This document shows, piece after piece, positions 1-8,139 of a stretch of 64,000 nt of DNA. Position 1 is the stretch's first letter. Each line of letters begins with the position of its first letter. Below the pieces are notes generated by a model. The model did no database searches. It was not told where the DNA came from and saw nothing but the letters and a program-made list of their open reading frames with translations. The translations under genes were made by a program, and so were the position numbers. The stretch comes from Couchioplanes caeruleus. Lineage in GTDB: Bacteria; Actinomycetota; Actinomycetes; Mycobacteriales; Micromonosporaceae. The DNA lies in assembly GCF_003751945.1 (NCBI RefSeq), contig NZ_RJKL01000001.1, forward strand, positions 3,720,001 to 3,784,000. The letters are read 5' to 3'.

Positions 1-790
1 GAGCGCCTCCTCCCAGGTCAGCTACATCAACACGCTGATCCAGCAGCAGCAGGACGTGATCGTGGTGGCGGCCAACGACCCCAATGCGGTCTGCCCGTCG
101 CTCAACCAGGCCCGGCAGGCCGGCATCAAGGTGGTGTCGTTCGACTCGGACGCCTCCAAGGCCTGCCGCGACGCATTCATCAACCAGGCCACCACCCAGG
201 GCATCGGCGAGAGCCTGGTGAAGATGGCGAGCGAGCTGGCCGGCGGCGAGGGTGAGATCGCCGTCCTCTCGGCCACCCCGAACGCCACGAACCAGAACGC
301 CTGGATCGAGGTCATGAAGTCCGAACTGGCCAAGCCGGAGTACGCGAAGCTCAAGCTGGTCAAGACCGCGTACGGCAACGACGACGACCAGAAGTCCTTC
401 CAGGAGGCGCAGGGCCTGTTGCAGTCGTACCCGAATCTGAAGGTGATCGTCTCCCCCACCACCGTGGGCATCGCCGCCGCCTCGCGGTACGTCAGCTCCT
501 CGAACTACAAGGGCAAGGTCACGATCACCGGTCTGGGCCTGCCGAACCAGATGCGCGAGTACGTCAAGGACGGCACGGTGAAGAAGTTCGCCCTGTGGAA
601 CCCGGCGGACATCGGCTACCTGGCCGCGTACGCCGGCGCCGCCCTCGCCTCCGGGAAGATCACCGGCAAGCAGGGCGAGACGTTCACCGCAGGCAAGCTG
701 GGCGAGTACACCATCGGCGCGGACGGCGAGATCGTTCTCGGCCCGCCGACCGAGTTCACCGCCCAGAACATCGACCAGTTCGACTTCTGA
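1..790 (+). CDS. rhaS: Rhamnose-type sugar ABC transporter substrate-binding protein (5' end missing)
   Basis: The frame is open from base 2, so the gene begins left of the window; 262 residues are visible. It is the C-terminal two thirds of a periplasmic-binding-protein-like (ribose/rhamnose type) solute receptor. Typical elements are DVIVVAANDP in the first visible strand, a KVVSFDSDA hinge segment and an IVSPTTVGIAAA effector-cleft segment. It would bind a sugar outside the membrane and deliver it to a permease that must lie upstream. The L-rhamnose isomerase gene follows after 3 bases, so L-rhamnose is the likely ligand. The gene symbol rests on this context and on general resemblance. 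The lipoprotein signal that would be expected is outside the window. Confidence 0.85.
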   Translation, partial: SASSQVSYINTLIQQQQDVIVVAANDPNAVCPSLNQARQAGIKVVSFDSDASKACRDAFINQATTQGIGESLVKMASELAGGEGEIAVLSATPNATNQNAWIEVMKSELAKPEYAKLKLVKTAYGNDDDQKSFQEAQGLLQSYPNLKVIVSPTTVGIAAASRYVSSSNYKGKVTITGLGLPNQMREYVKDGTVKKFALWNPADIGYLAAYAGAALASGKITGKQGETFTAGKLGEYTIGADGEIVLGPPTEFTAQNIDQFDF

Positions 791-793
791 GCC

Positions 794-1963
794 ATGGCCG
801 TCGACCTCGCCGCGGTCAGGCAGGCGCTCGCCGCGCAACGCATCGAGACCCCCTCGTGGGCCTTCGGCAACTCCGGTACGCGGTTCAAGGTCTTCGCCCA
901 GCCGGGTGTTCCCCGCAGCCCCGAGGAGAAGATCGCCGACGCCGCCACCGTGCACCGGTTCACGGGCGTCACGCCGACGGTCGCTCTGCACATCCCGTGG
1001 GACGAGGTGGACGACTACCGCGCCCTCGCGGACCACGCGGCCTCCCTCGGCGTCGGCATCGGCGCCATCAACACCAACGTCTTCCAGGACGACGACTACA
1101 AGCTGGGATCGGTCACCAACCCGGATCCGGGCATCCGCCGCAAGGCGACGGATCACCTTCTCCAGGCCGTCGGCATCATGGACGCCACCGGCTCCCGGGA
1201 CCTCAAGCTGTGGTTCGCGGACGGCATCAACTACCCCGGCCAGGACGACCTGCGCAGCCGTCAGGACCGGCTCGCGTCGGCGCTGCGGGAGGCCTACGGC
1301 CGCCTCGGCGAGCACCAGCGCATCCTGCTGGAGTACAAGCTCTTCGAGCCGGCCTTCTACGCCACCGACATCCCGGACTGGGGCACGTCGTATGCCCACT
1401 GCATCGAGCTGGGCGAGCGGGCGACGGTGTGCATCGACACGGGCCATCACGCTCCCGGCACCAACATCGAGTTCATCGTGGCGTTCCTGCTCCGCCAGAA
1501 GAAGCTGGGTGCCTTCGACTTCAACAGCCGCTTCTACGCCGACGACGACCTGATGGCCGGTGCGGCCGATCCGTTCCAGCTCTTCCGCATCATGAACGAG
1601 ATCGTCCGGGGAGGCGCGCTCGATCCGGCGTACGGTATCAACTTCATGCTGGACCAATGTCATAACATAGAGATGAGGATACCGGCCATCATCCGGTCGG
1701 TTCTCAACATCCAGGAGGCGACGGCCAAGGCGCTGCTGGTGGATCGGGACGCGCTCGCGCGGGCGCAGGCCGAGGGCGACGTCCTCGAGGCGAACGCGGT
1801 GCTGATGGACGCCTACGACACCGACGTGCGGCCACTGCTCGCGGAGGTGCGCTCGGACCTGGGGCTCGACCCCGATCCGGTGCGGGCCTATCTCCGCAGC
1901 GGCTACCAGGAGAAGATCGTCGCGGACCGGGTCGGCGGCCGGCAGGCCGGCTGGGGCGCGTGA
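794..1963 (+). CDS. rhaI: L-rhamnose isomerase
   Basis: A 389-residue TIM-barrel sugar isomerase of the Pseudomonas stutzeri RhaI type, converting L-rhamnose to L-rhamnulose in the cytoplasm. The expected metal ligands are visible: Glu in LLEYKLFEP (near residue 180), Asp and His in CIDTGHH (near 213) and Asp in FDFNSRFY (near 242). Length is normal for the actinobacterial form. The ATG follows the stop of the substrate-binding protein by 3 bases, so the two are surely co-transcribed. No kinase or aldolase follows; the next gene is on the other strand, so this is the operon end. Other aldose or ketose isomerases share the fold, but the sequence and neighbour favour rhamnose. Confidence 0.9.
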   Translation: MAVDLAAVRQALAAQRIETPSWAFGNSGTRFKVFAQPGVPRSPEEKIADAATVHRFTGVTPTVALHIPWDEVDDYRALADHAASLGVGIGAINTNVFQDDDYKLGSVTNPDPGIRRKATDHLLQAVGIMDATGSRDLKLWFADGINYPGQDDLRSRQDRLASALREAYGRLGEHQRILLEYKLFEPAFYATDIPDWGTSYAHCIELGERATVCIDTGHHAPGTNIEFIVAFLLRQKKLGAFDFNSRFYADDDLMAGAADPFQLFRIMNEIVRGGALDPAYGINFMLDQCHNIEMRIPAIIRSVLNIQEATAKALLVDRDALARAQAEGDVLEANAVLMDAYDTDVRPLLAEVRSDLGLDPDPVRAYLRSGYQEKIVADRVGGRQAGWGA

Positions 1964-1974
1964 CCGGGCAGCGC

Positions 1975-2478
1975 TCACCGACGGGGTGGGAGGCGGTGCA
2001 GAGCCACCTGGCCGAAGTGACCCTCGGCGATTTCGGCGGTCACGTAGGTGCAGTACGGCTGGCGGCGGCGGTCCGTGGGGCTGCCCGGGTTGAGCAGCCG
2101 CAGTCCACCCGGGGTCGTCGTGTCCCAGGGGATGTGCGAGTGGCCGAAGATCAGGATGTCGGTGTCCGGGAAGGCCTGCGCGCAGCGCTGCTCCCGGCCC
2201 CTGGCGTCGCCGGTCTCGTGGATCACGGCGATCCGGACGCCGTCGAGCGTGGCCCGGGCGATCTCCGGGAGGCGGGCGCGCAGCGCCGGGCCGTCGTTGT
2301 TGCCGTAGCAGGCGATCAGGCGTTCGGCGCGCGCGGCGAGGGCATCGAGGGTCGCCTCGTCCACCCAGTCGCCCGCGTGCACCACCACGTCGGCCGCGTC
2401 GACGGCCGTCCACAGCTCCGCCGGCAGGTCGCGGGCGCGCTTCGGAACGTGGGTGTCGGTCGTGATCACCAGCCGCAT
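1975..2478 (-). CDS. YfcE-like metallophosphoesterase
   Basis: A 167-residue calcineurin-like phosphoesterase of the small single-domain YfcE class. The dinuclear metal site is complete: Asp8 and His10 in TTDTH, Asp37 in HAGDW, Asn60/Asn61 in YGNND, His87 in VIHETGD, and His113/His115 in FGHSH. Such enzymes hydrolyse phosphodiesters or phosphomonoesters; the natural substrate is not predictable. It ends 11 bases from the end of rhaI (convergent). It lies just downstream of the LacI-type regulator gene on the same strand, with an 18-base gap, so the two may share a transcript. Confidence 0.85.
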   Translation of the reverse strand: MRLVITTDTHVPKRARDLPAELWTAVDAADVVVHAGDWVDEATLDALAARAERLIACYGNNDGPALRARLPEIARATLDGVRIAVIHETGDARGREQRCAQAFPDTDILIFGHSHIPWDTTTPGGLRLLNPGSPTDRRRQPYCTYVTAEIAEGHFGQVALHRLPPRR

Positions 2479-2496
2479 GCGGCCACTGTAGGCGCC

Positions 2497-3489
2497 TCAG
2501 GGCGCCAGTTCGCCCGAGCCACGGGGGATCAGCGTCGTCGCAATGGTGATCTCGCGAGGCTCGCCGGCCCGGCCCTCGATGCGTTCGAAGAGGGCACGTG
2601 CCGCCGCGCGGCCCATCGCGGCCGGGTCCTCGGCGACCACCGTGAGCGCCGGCTCCAGGAGGTCGGCCAGGGGTAGGTCGTCGAAGCCGACGAGCGCGAT
2701 CCGCCGGTGCAGGCCCTCGCGGCGCAGCGCTCGCAGCGCGCCCACGGTGAGCCGGTGCTCCGCAGCGAACAGCGCGGTCGGGGGCTCGGCGAGCGCCAGC
2801 AGGGCCGCGGTGGCGGCGGGTCCGCGGGCTTCCGGCACGGCGGCTTCGCAGGTCGGCAGGCCGGCCTCGCGCATCGCGTCCCGGTAGCCCTGGCGGCGGC
2901 TGCGGGCGGTGGCGAACCGGGGCGTGGCGCCGAGGAACGCGATCCGGCGGTGCCCGTGGCCGATCAGGTGGCGGGTGGCCGCCGCGGCACCGGAGCGGTT
3001 GGCGGCCAGGACGGTGTCCGCCCGATATCCGGTCGCGGGGCGGTTCACGAACACCACCGGCGTGCCGGGTTGCAGCTCACGGGCGAGGTAGCCCTGGTCC
3101 GGTGCGGCCGGCGCGAGGATGAGGCCGTCGGCGTGCCGGCGCGCGAAGGCGGTGGCGAGCTCCAGTTCCCGGTCCGGGTCGTCGTCCAGGCTGCCGCTCA
3201 GGACGTGTACGCCGCGCGGATGGGCCTCGTCCTCTACGGCGCGGTGCAGCAGCGCCGAGAACGGGTCGCCGGCGTCGTCGAGCAGCAGGCCGATCGTCCG
3301 GGTCCGCCGGTCGTTGCGGCGCAGCATGCTCGCGCCGAGGTTGGGGCGATAGCCGAGTGCGGCGACGGCGGCACGGACCCGGGCGGCCAGGGCCGGGTCC
3401 ACCGTGGCCTCGCCGTTCACGACGCGGGACACGGTCTTGAGGCTGACGCCCGCGCGGCGGGCGACGTCGTTCATCGTGGGTCGCCCCAT
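2497..3489 (-). CDS. LacI-family sugar-responsive repressor
   Basis: A 330-residue LacI/GalR regulator. The N-terminal helix-turn-helix (MNDVARRAGVSLKTVSRVVN, residues 6-25) is followed by the hinge and a periplasmic-binding-protein-like ligand domain starting at RTIGLLL. It is transcribed away from an ABC sugar importer, with 124 bases between the two starts. A palindromic operator of LacI type lies over the importer's transcription start, so it most likely represses that importer until sugar is bound. The annotated ATG has a purine-rich tract almost touching it; an in-frame ATG five codons later (MNDVARR) is a possible alternative. Confidence 0.9.
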   Translation of the reverse strand: MGRPTMNDVARRAGVSLKTVSRVVNGEATVDPALAARVRAAVAALGYRPNLGASMLRRNDRRTRTIGLLLDDAGDPFSALLHRAVEDEAHPRGVHVLSGSLDDDPDRELELATAFARRHADGLILAPAAPDQGYLARELQPGTPVVFVNRPATGYRADTVLAANRSGAAAATRHLIGHGHRRIAFLGATPRFATARSRRQGYRDAMREAGLPTCEAAVPEARGPAATAALLALAEPPTALFAAEHRLTVGALRALRREGLHRRIALVGFDDLPLADLLEPALTVVAEDPAAMGRAAARALFERIEGRAGEPREITIATTLIPRGSGELAP

Positions 3490-3535
3490 CTCTCCCCCAC
3501 TTGATCACTGAAAGCAACGAACCGAGAACTCATTG

Positions 3536-3564
3536 TTGACAGTCGATGCCCCGAGTCGTCTACT
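3536..3564 (+). promoter_or_regulatory. Promoter of the sugar ABC importer operon
   Basis: A perfect -35 TTGACA (3536-3541), a 17-base spacer and a -10-like TCTACT (3559-3564) lie 50 bases before the start of the substrate-binding protein gene. Spacing is ideal for the housekeeping sigma factor. The palindromic operator begins four bases after the -10. Confidence 0.65.
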
Positions 3565-3567
3565 GCA

Positions 3568-3581
3568 AGACAACGTTGTCT
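3568..3581. promoter_or_regulatory. LacI-type operator, 14-bp perfect palindrome
   Basis: AGACAACGTTGTCT is a perfect palindrome with the central CG step typical of LacI-family operators. It sits directly downstream of the -10 element of the importer promoter, where a bound repressor would block initiation. The divergent LacI-type gene ends its leader 79 bases away. The repressor-operator pairing is inferred from position. Confidence 0.65.
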
Positions 3582-3613
3582 CTCGATTCCTGCTGAATCG
3601 ATTTGGAGCAGAC

Positions 3614-4666
3614 ATGCGTGGCTCATTGCTGATCAAGAGACGTCTCACACCCGCGCTGGCCGCCGTGACCCTGGTGCTCGGCACGGCGGCCTGCGGCGGC
3701 GGTGGATCCGGTGGAGGCGACGACATCGTCGGCCTCATCACCAAGACCGATACGAACCCCTTCTTCGTCAAGATGAAGGAGGGCGCGCAGCAGGCCGCGA
3801 CGCAGCAGGGCGTGGAACTGCAGTCGTTCGCCGGCAAGCAGGACGGCGACAACGAGGCCCAAGTGCAGGCCATCGAGAACCTCATGTCGTCGGGAGCCAA
3901 GGGCTTCCTCATCACGCCGAACGACTCCAAGGCGATCGTCCCGTCCATCGACAAGGCCCGGCAGCAGGGCATGCTCGTCATCGCCCTGGACACGCCCACC
4001 GATCCGGCCGACGCCGTCGATGCCACCTTCGCCACCGACAACTACCAGGCCGGCAAGCTCATCGGGCAGTGGGCCAAGGCCAAGTTCGACGCCGAGGGCA
4101 AGCAGGCGAAGATCGCCATGTTGGATCTCAACGCCAACCAGGTGTCCGTCGACGTCAAGCGCGACCAGGGGTTCCTCGACGGCTTCGGCATCCCGGTCGG
4201 CGATCCCAACCGTATCGGCGACGAGAGCGACCCGCGGATCGTCGGCCACGACGTGACCGACGGCGCCGAGGACGGCGGGCGTACGGCCATGGAGAACCTG
4301 CTGCAGAAGGACCCGTCGATCAACCTCGTCTACACGATCAACGAGCCCGCGGCGGCCGGGGCCTACCAGGCGCTGAAGGCCGCCGGCAGGGACAAGGACG
4401 TCACCATCGTCTCCGTCGACGGCGGTTGCCCCGGCGTCGACAACGTCGCGAAGGGCATCATCGGCGCGACCTCCATGCAGTTCCCGCTGAAGATGGCGGC
4501 GCTGGGCGTCGAGGCCGTGACCGCGTACGCCAAGGACGGCACCAAGCCCACCGCCACCGAGGGCAAGGACTTCGTCGACACCGGCGCCCAATTGATCACC
4601 GACGACCCGCAGACCGGCGTGGAGGCCAAGGACTCCGCGTGGGGCAAGCAGAACTGTTGGGGCTGA
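3614..4666 (+). CDS. Sugar ABC transporter substrate-binding lipoprotein (FrcB/RbsB type)
   Basis: A 350-residue solute receptor. The ATG at 3614 is preferred over an upstream TTG at 3533 because it has a GGAG ribosome site and begins directly with the signal peptide ([13 protein letters not shown]). The signal ends in a lipobox LGTAAC with Cys27 as the lipidation site. The mature part starts with [16 protein letters not shown] and is a two-lobed periplasmic-binding fold of the ribose/fructose class. It captures a monosaccharide at the outer membrane face and docks with the permease encoded next. Permease and ATPase follow in the same operon. The exact sugar (fructose, mannose or ribose) cannot be read from the sequence. 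Confidence 0.9.
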   Translation: MRGSLLIKRRLTPALAAVTLVLGTAACGGGGSGGGDDIVGLITKTDTNPFFVKMKEGAQQAATQQGVELQSFAGKQDGDNEAQVQAIENLMSSGAKGFLITPNDSKAIVPSIDKARQQGMLVIALDTPTDPADAVDATFATDNYQAGKLIGQWAKAKFDAEGKQAKIAMLDLNANQVSVDVKRDQGFLDGFGIPVGDPNRIGDESDPRIVGHDVTDGAEDGGRTAMENLLQKDPSINLVYTINEPAAAGAYQALKAAGRDKDVTIVSVDGGCPGVDNVAKGIIGATSMQFPLKMAALGVEAVTAYAKDGTKPTATEGKDFVDTGAQLITDDPQTGVEAKDSAWGKQNCWG

Positions 4667-4668
4667 CC

Positions 4669-5691
4669 ATGGCAACCGCCACCGACCACACACCCGACTT
4701 CGACGTCAACCGGCACGACTCGCTCGGCCTGCGCGTCCAGCACGTCCTGCACGGCAACCCGGTCCTCGGCCCGCTCGCCGTCCTGATCGTCGCCGTCATC
4801 GCCTTCTCGCTGGTCAACACCCGCTTCTTCTCGGCCGCGAACCTGTCGCTGGTGCTGGCCCAGGTGACCGTCATCGCGACGCTCGCCCTCGGTCAGACGC
4901 TGGTGATCCTCACCGCCGGCATCGACCTGGCGGCCGGCGCCATCGCGGTCTTCTCGTCGGTCCTGATGGCGAGCTTCTGCACCGACCTCGGCATGCCCGG
5001 GATCCCGGCGCTGCTGCTGGGCTTCGCCTGCGGCACGGCGATGGGCGCCCTCAACGGAGCCCTGGTGACCCGGCTCAAACTGCCACCGTTCATTGTCACG
5101 CTCGGCACCCTGACCATCTTCTTCTCGCTGAACTCGGTGGTCTCCAAGAGCGAGACGGTCCGCGGCTCCGACATGCCGTCGATCATGACCTGGACCGGCA
5201 CCACGATCCCGATCGGCGGCTTCCGGCTCACGTACGGATCGATCATCATGCTGGCGCTCTTCGGGTACTTCTTCTACGCGTTGCGCTCCACCGCCTGGGG
5301 CAAACACGTCTATGCGACCGGCGACGACATCGAAGCCGCCCGGCTCGCGGGCATCCGTACCAACCGGGTGCTGTTCTCGGTCTACACGCTCGCGGGGCTG
5401 CTCTACGCGATCGGCGGCTGGATCCTCATCGGCAGGTTGGCGTCGGCCAGCCCCAACGTCGGCGTGGACTACAACCTCGACTCCATCACCGCCGTCGTGC
5501 TCGGCGGCACGAGCCTCTTCGGCGGCCGCGGCGGCGTCCTCGGCACCCTCATCGGCGCCCTGATCGTCGGGGTCTTCCGCAACGGCCTCCAGCTCGCCGG
5601 CGTCGAGGTGGTCTGGCAGGGCTTCGCCATCGGCCTGCTCGTCCTCGTCGCGGTCTCCCTCGACCAGTGGATCAGGAAGGTGAAGACATGA
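4669..5691 (+). CDS. Sugar ABC transporter permease (FrcC/RbsC type)
   Basis: A 340-residue membrane protein of the BPD_transp_2 family, with about ten hydrophobic segments after a short polar N-terminus. Landmarks include GQTLVILTAGIDLAAGA, the conserved substrate-channel segment of CUT2 sugar permeases, and the VVLGGTSLFGGRGG loop near the C-terminus that contacts the ATPase. The ATG is two bases after the stop of the receptor gene, and the last codon overlaps the ATPase start (ATGA). It forms the channel dimer that imports the sugar captured by the upstream lipoprotein. Confidence 0.92.
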   Translation: MATATDHTPDFDVNRHDSLGLRVQHVLHGNPVLGPLAVLIVAVIAFSLVNTRFFSAANLSLVLAQVTVIATLALGQTLVILTAGIDLAAGAIAVFSSVLMASFCTDLGMPGIPALLLGFACGTAMGALNGALVTRLKLPPFIVTLGTLTIFFSLNSVVSKSETVRGSDMPSIMTWTGTTIPIGGFRLTYGSIIMLALFGYFFYALRSTAWGKHVYATGDDIEAARLAGIRTNRVLFSVYTLAGLLYAIGGWILIGRLASASPNVGVDYNLDSITAVVLGGTSLFGGRGGVLGTLIGALIVGVFRNGLQLAGVEVVWQGFAIGLLVLVAVSLDQWIRKVKT

Positions 5692-6473
5692 CCGCGAGCA
5701 GGCCCACTCCCGTCCTCGAGGCTCGCGGGCTCACCAAGCGCTACGGCCGGGTCACGGCGATCGAGAGCGGCGACCTGGAGCTCTACCCCGGCGAGATCCT
5801 CGCGGTGATCGGCGACAACGGCGCCGGCAAGTCGAGCCTGATCAAGGCGCTGTCCGGGGCGCTGATCCCGGACAGCGGGGAGATCTACCTCGACGGGCAG
5901 CGGGTCCATTTCCGCAACCCGATGGAGGCGCGCGAGGCCGGCATCGAGACCGTGTACCAGACCCTGGCCGTCGCGCCGGGCCTCGACATCGCCGACAACC
6001 TGTTCCTCGGGCGCGAGCAGCGCCGCACCGGCCCGCTCGGCACGATCTTCCGGATGCTCGACCGCGGGCACATGCGCTCCGAGGCCCGCCGGCACATGTC
6101 GGAGCTGGGCATCGGCACCCTGCAGAACATCGGCCAGGCGGTGGAGTCGCTCTCCGGCGGTCAGCGCCAGGCGGTGGCGGTCGCCCGGTCGGCGGCCTTC
6201 GGCAGCAGGGTGGTGATCCTCGACGAGCCGACGGCGGCGCTCGGCGTCAAGGAGGGCAACCGCGTCCTCCAGCTCATCCGCGACGTCCGGGACCGCGGCC
6301 TGCCGGTGATCCTGATCAGCCACAACATGCCGCACGTCTTCGAGGTGGCCGACCGCATCCACATCCAGCGCCTGGGCCGCCGAGCGACGGTGATCACCCC
6401 GAAGTCGCACTCCATGTCGGAGGCGGTCGCCATCATGACCGGCGCCTCCCCGCCGCCGCCCGCGGTGGCCTGA
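5688..6473 (+). CDS. Sugar ABC transporter ATPase, single nucleotide-binding domain (FrcA type)
   Basis: A 261-residue ATP-binding cassette protein. Walker A is GDNGAGKSS (residues 42-50), the signature is LSGGQRQ (near 146) and Walker B is VVILDEPTAAL (near 172). It has one nucleotide-binding domain, as in FrcA, rather than the fused double domain of RbsA, so it should act as a homodimer energising the permease. The ATG overlaps the permease stop by four bases and has AGGAAGG upstream. The stop codon lies in the first unit of a 19-bp tandem repeat. A strong hairpin follows, ending the operon. Confidence 0.9.
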   Translation: MTASRPTPVLEARGLTKRYGRVTAIESGDLELYPGEILAVIGDNGAGKSSLIKALSGALIPDSGEIYLDGQRVHFRNPMEAREAGIETVYQTLAVAPGLDIADNLFLGREQRRTGPLGTIFRMLDRGHMRSEARRHMSELGIGTLQNIGQAVESLSGGQRQAVAVARSAAFGSRVVILDEPTAALGVKEGNRVLQLIRDVRDRGLPVILISHNMPHVFEVADRIHIQRLGRRATVITPKSHSMSEAVAIMTGASPPPPAVA

Positions 6474-6517
6474 GCCGCCCGCGGTGGCCTGAGCCGTCCG
6501 CGGTGGCCTGAGCCGTC
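6461..6517. repeat. 19-bp tandem repeat, three copies
   Basis: Three head-to-tail copies of CGCGGTGGCCTGAGCCGYC (6461-6479, 6480-6498, 6499-6517), differing at one base. The first copy contains the last codons and TGA stop of the ABC ATPase gene; the others lie in the 3' untranslated region and run straight into the terminator stem. The likely origin is slippage duplication. Confidence 0.85.
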
Positions 6518-6553
6518 CGCGGAACGGGCCCGCCACCGGGCCCGTTCCGCGGA
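6516..6553. terminator. Bidirectional terminator-like hairpin between ABC operon and glyA
   Basis: A perfect 16-bp stem (6516-6531 paired with 6538-6553) with a 6-base loop GCCACC lies between the converging ABC operon and glyA, and ends six bases before the glyA stop. There is no U-tract, as is usual for high-GC actinobacterial terminators. Confidence 0.75.
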
Positions 6554-6558
6554 TGAAC

Positions 6559-7983
6559 TCAGACGCCCAGGTCGACGCTCGGGTAGAGCGGGAAGCCGGA
6601 GAGCAGCTCGCTGGCCTGCTTGCTGATCCGGTCGGCCACGGCGGCGTCCAGGTCGAACTTGGCCTTGGACGCGCCCGCCCTGGTCTGCGACAGGACCGTG
6701 TGCATCAGGTCGGCGATCTGGTCCATCTCCGCCGTGCCGAGGCCGCGGGTGGTCAGGGCCGGGGTGCCGACGCGGATGCCGGAGGTGTACCAGGCGCCGT
6801 TCGGATCCTGTGGGATCGAGTTGCGGTTGGTGACGATGCCGCTGTCCAGCAGCGCCTGCTCGGCCTGGCGGCCGGTCAGGCCGTACTTGTCGACGTCGAC
6901 CAGCACGAGGTGGTTGTCGGTGCCGCCGCTGACCACCGTCGCGCCGCGCTTGATCAGGCCCTCGGCGAGTGCCTGGCTGTTGGCGACGATGCGCTGGGCG
7001 TAGTCGGCGAACTCCGGGCGCCGGGCCTCGGCAAAGGCGATCGCCTTGGCCGCCATGACGTGGCCGAGCGGCCCGCCGAGGACCATCGGGCAGCCGCGGT
7101 CGACCTGGTCGGCGAGCTCCGGCTGGCAGAACACCGCGCCGCCGCGGGGTCCGCGCAGGCTCTTGTGGGTCGTCGTGGTGGCGATGTGGGCGTGCTCGAT
7201 CGGGTTGAAGTCGCCGGTGAAGACCTTGCCGGCGACCAGGCCCGCGAAGTGCGCCATGTCGACCATGAAGGTCGCGCCCACCTCGTCGGCGATCTCGCGC
7301 ATGATCCGGAAGTTCACCTTGCGGGGATACGCCGAGTAGCCGCCCACGATGATCAGGGGCTTGAACTCGCGCGCCGACTCCCGCAGTGCGGCGTAGTCGA
7401 TCTGGCCGGTGGCCGGGTCCACGCCGTAGCTGCGCTGGTCGAACATCTTGCCGGAGATGTTGGGGCGGAAGCCGTGGGTGAGGTGGCCGCCCGCGTCGAG
7501 CGACATGCCCAGCATGCGCTGGTTGCCGAACGCCTGCCGCAGCTCGGCCCACTCGGCGTCGGTGAGGTCGTTGACGTTGCGCTTCTGCACCTTCGCCAGC
7601 GCCGGGGCCTCGACCCGGTCGGCCAGCACGGCCCAGTAGGCGACGAGGTTGGCGTCGATGCCGGAGTGCGGCTGCACGTACGCGTACGGAGCGCCGAACA
7701 GCGCCTTGGCGTGCTCGACGGCGACCGACTCGACGGTGTCGACGTTCTGGCAGCCGGCGTAGAAGCGGCGGCCGATCGTGCCCTCGGCGTACTTGTCGGA
7801 AAGCCAGTTACCCATCGCCAGCAGCACGGCGGGGGACGCGTAGTTCTCGGACGCGATCAGCTTGAGGGACTCCCGCTGATCGTGCAGCTCCTTGGCGATC
7901 GCATCGGCGATCCGGGGCTCGACGGCGCGCACGGCGTCCAGCGCGGCGCGAAAAGCGGTCGATTCGGCGTTGAGCTCAGACAT
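6559..7983 (-). CDS. glyA: Serine hydroxymethyltransferase
   Basis: A 474-residue PLP enzyme interconverting serine plus tetrahydrofolate and glycine plus methylene-tetrahydrofolate in the cytoplasm. The PLP lysine lies in [14 protein letters not shown] (near residue 274). Other family marks are [27 protein letters not shown] and [15 protein letters not shown]. It is longer than the usual form of about 420 residues, with an insert near residues 120-160 ([14 protein letters not shown] region). This long isoform is known in actinomycetes. The ATG has a strong AGGGAGGT ribosome site seven bases away. The leader carries a ZTP riboswitch, so expression should rise when folate one-carbon supply is low. 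Confidence 0.95.
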   Translation of the reverse strand: MSELNAESTAFRAALDAVRAVEPRIADAIAKELHDQRESLKLIASENYASPAVLLAMGNWLSDKYAEGTIGRRFYAGCQNVDTVESVAVEHAKALFGAPYAYVQPHSGIDANLVAYWAVLADRVEAPALAKVQKRNVNDLTDAEWAELRQAFGNQRMLGMSLDAGGHLTHGFRPNISGKMFDQRSYGVDPATGQIDYAALRESAREFKPLIIVGGYSAYPRKVNFRIMREIADEVGATFMVDMAHFAGLVAGKVFTGDFNPIEHAHIATTTTHKSLRGPRGGAVFCQPELADQVDRGCPMVLGGPLGHVMAAKAIAFAEARRPEFADYAQRIVANSQALAEGLIKRGATVVSGGTDNHLVLVDVDKYGLTGRQAEQALLDSGIVTNRNSIPQDPNGAWYTSGIRVGTPALTTRGLGTAEMDQIADLMHTVLSQTRAGASKAKFDLDAAVADRISKQASELLSGFPLYPSVDLGV

Positions 7984-8007
7984 CGGACCTCCCTATCACA
8001 GGTGATG

Positions 8008-8092
8008 AGGCCCAGGCGCACGGCGGTCACCCCGAGTGGGTGGGACCGCTCCCCGATGGTCATCCATCTTCAACGCGCCAGTCACGGCCCGC
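8008..8092 (-). promoter_or_regulatory. ZTP/ZMP riboswitch (pfl motif) upstream of glyA
   Basis: Read on the minus strand, the leader contains the conserved pfl-motif blocks in order. GGGCCGTGACTGGCGC comes first (complement of about 8075-8090), then a GATGG/CCATC hairpin with loop ATGA, then CGGGGAGC (8048-8055), a variable stem, and the 3' block CCG..GCGCCTGGGC (8010-8024). The CTGGCG and CGCCTG blocks can pair to close the aptamer. A short ATCAC/GTGAT hairpin lies between aptamer and ribosome site and could be part of the expression platform. This class senses ZTP/ZMP, a signal of 10-formyl-tetrahydrofolate shortage, and is known upstream of glyA in actinomycetes. The assignment was made by motif recognition, without a covariance search. 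Confidence 0.88.
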
Positions 8093-8139
8093 CGACGAGC
8101 ATACCGGCGACCGGCACGAAGGTCACATCCCGCCGGAGC

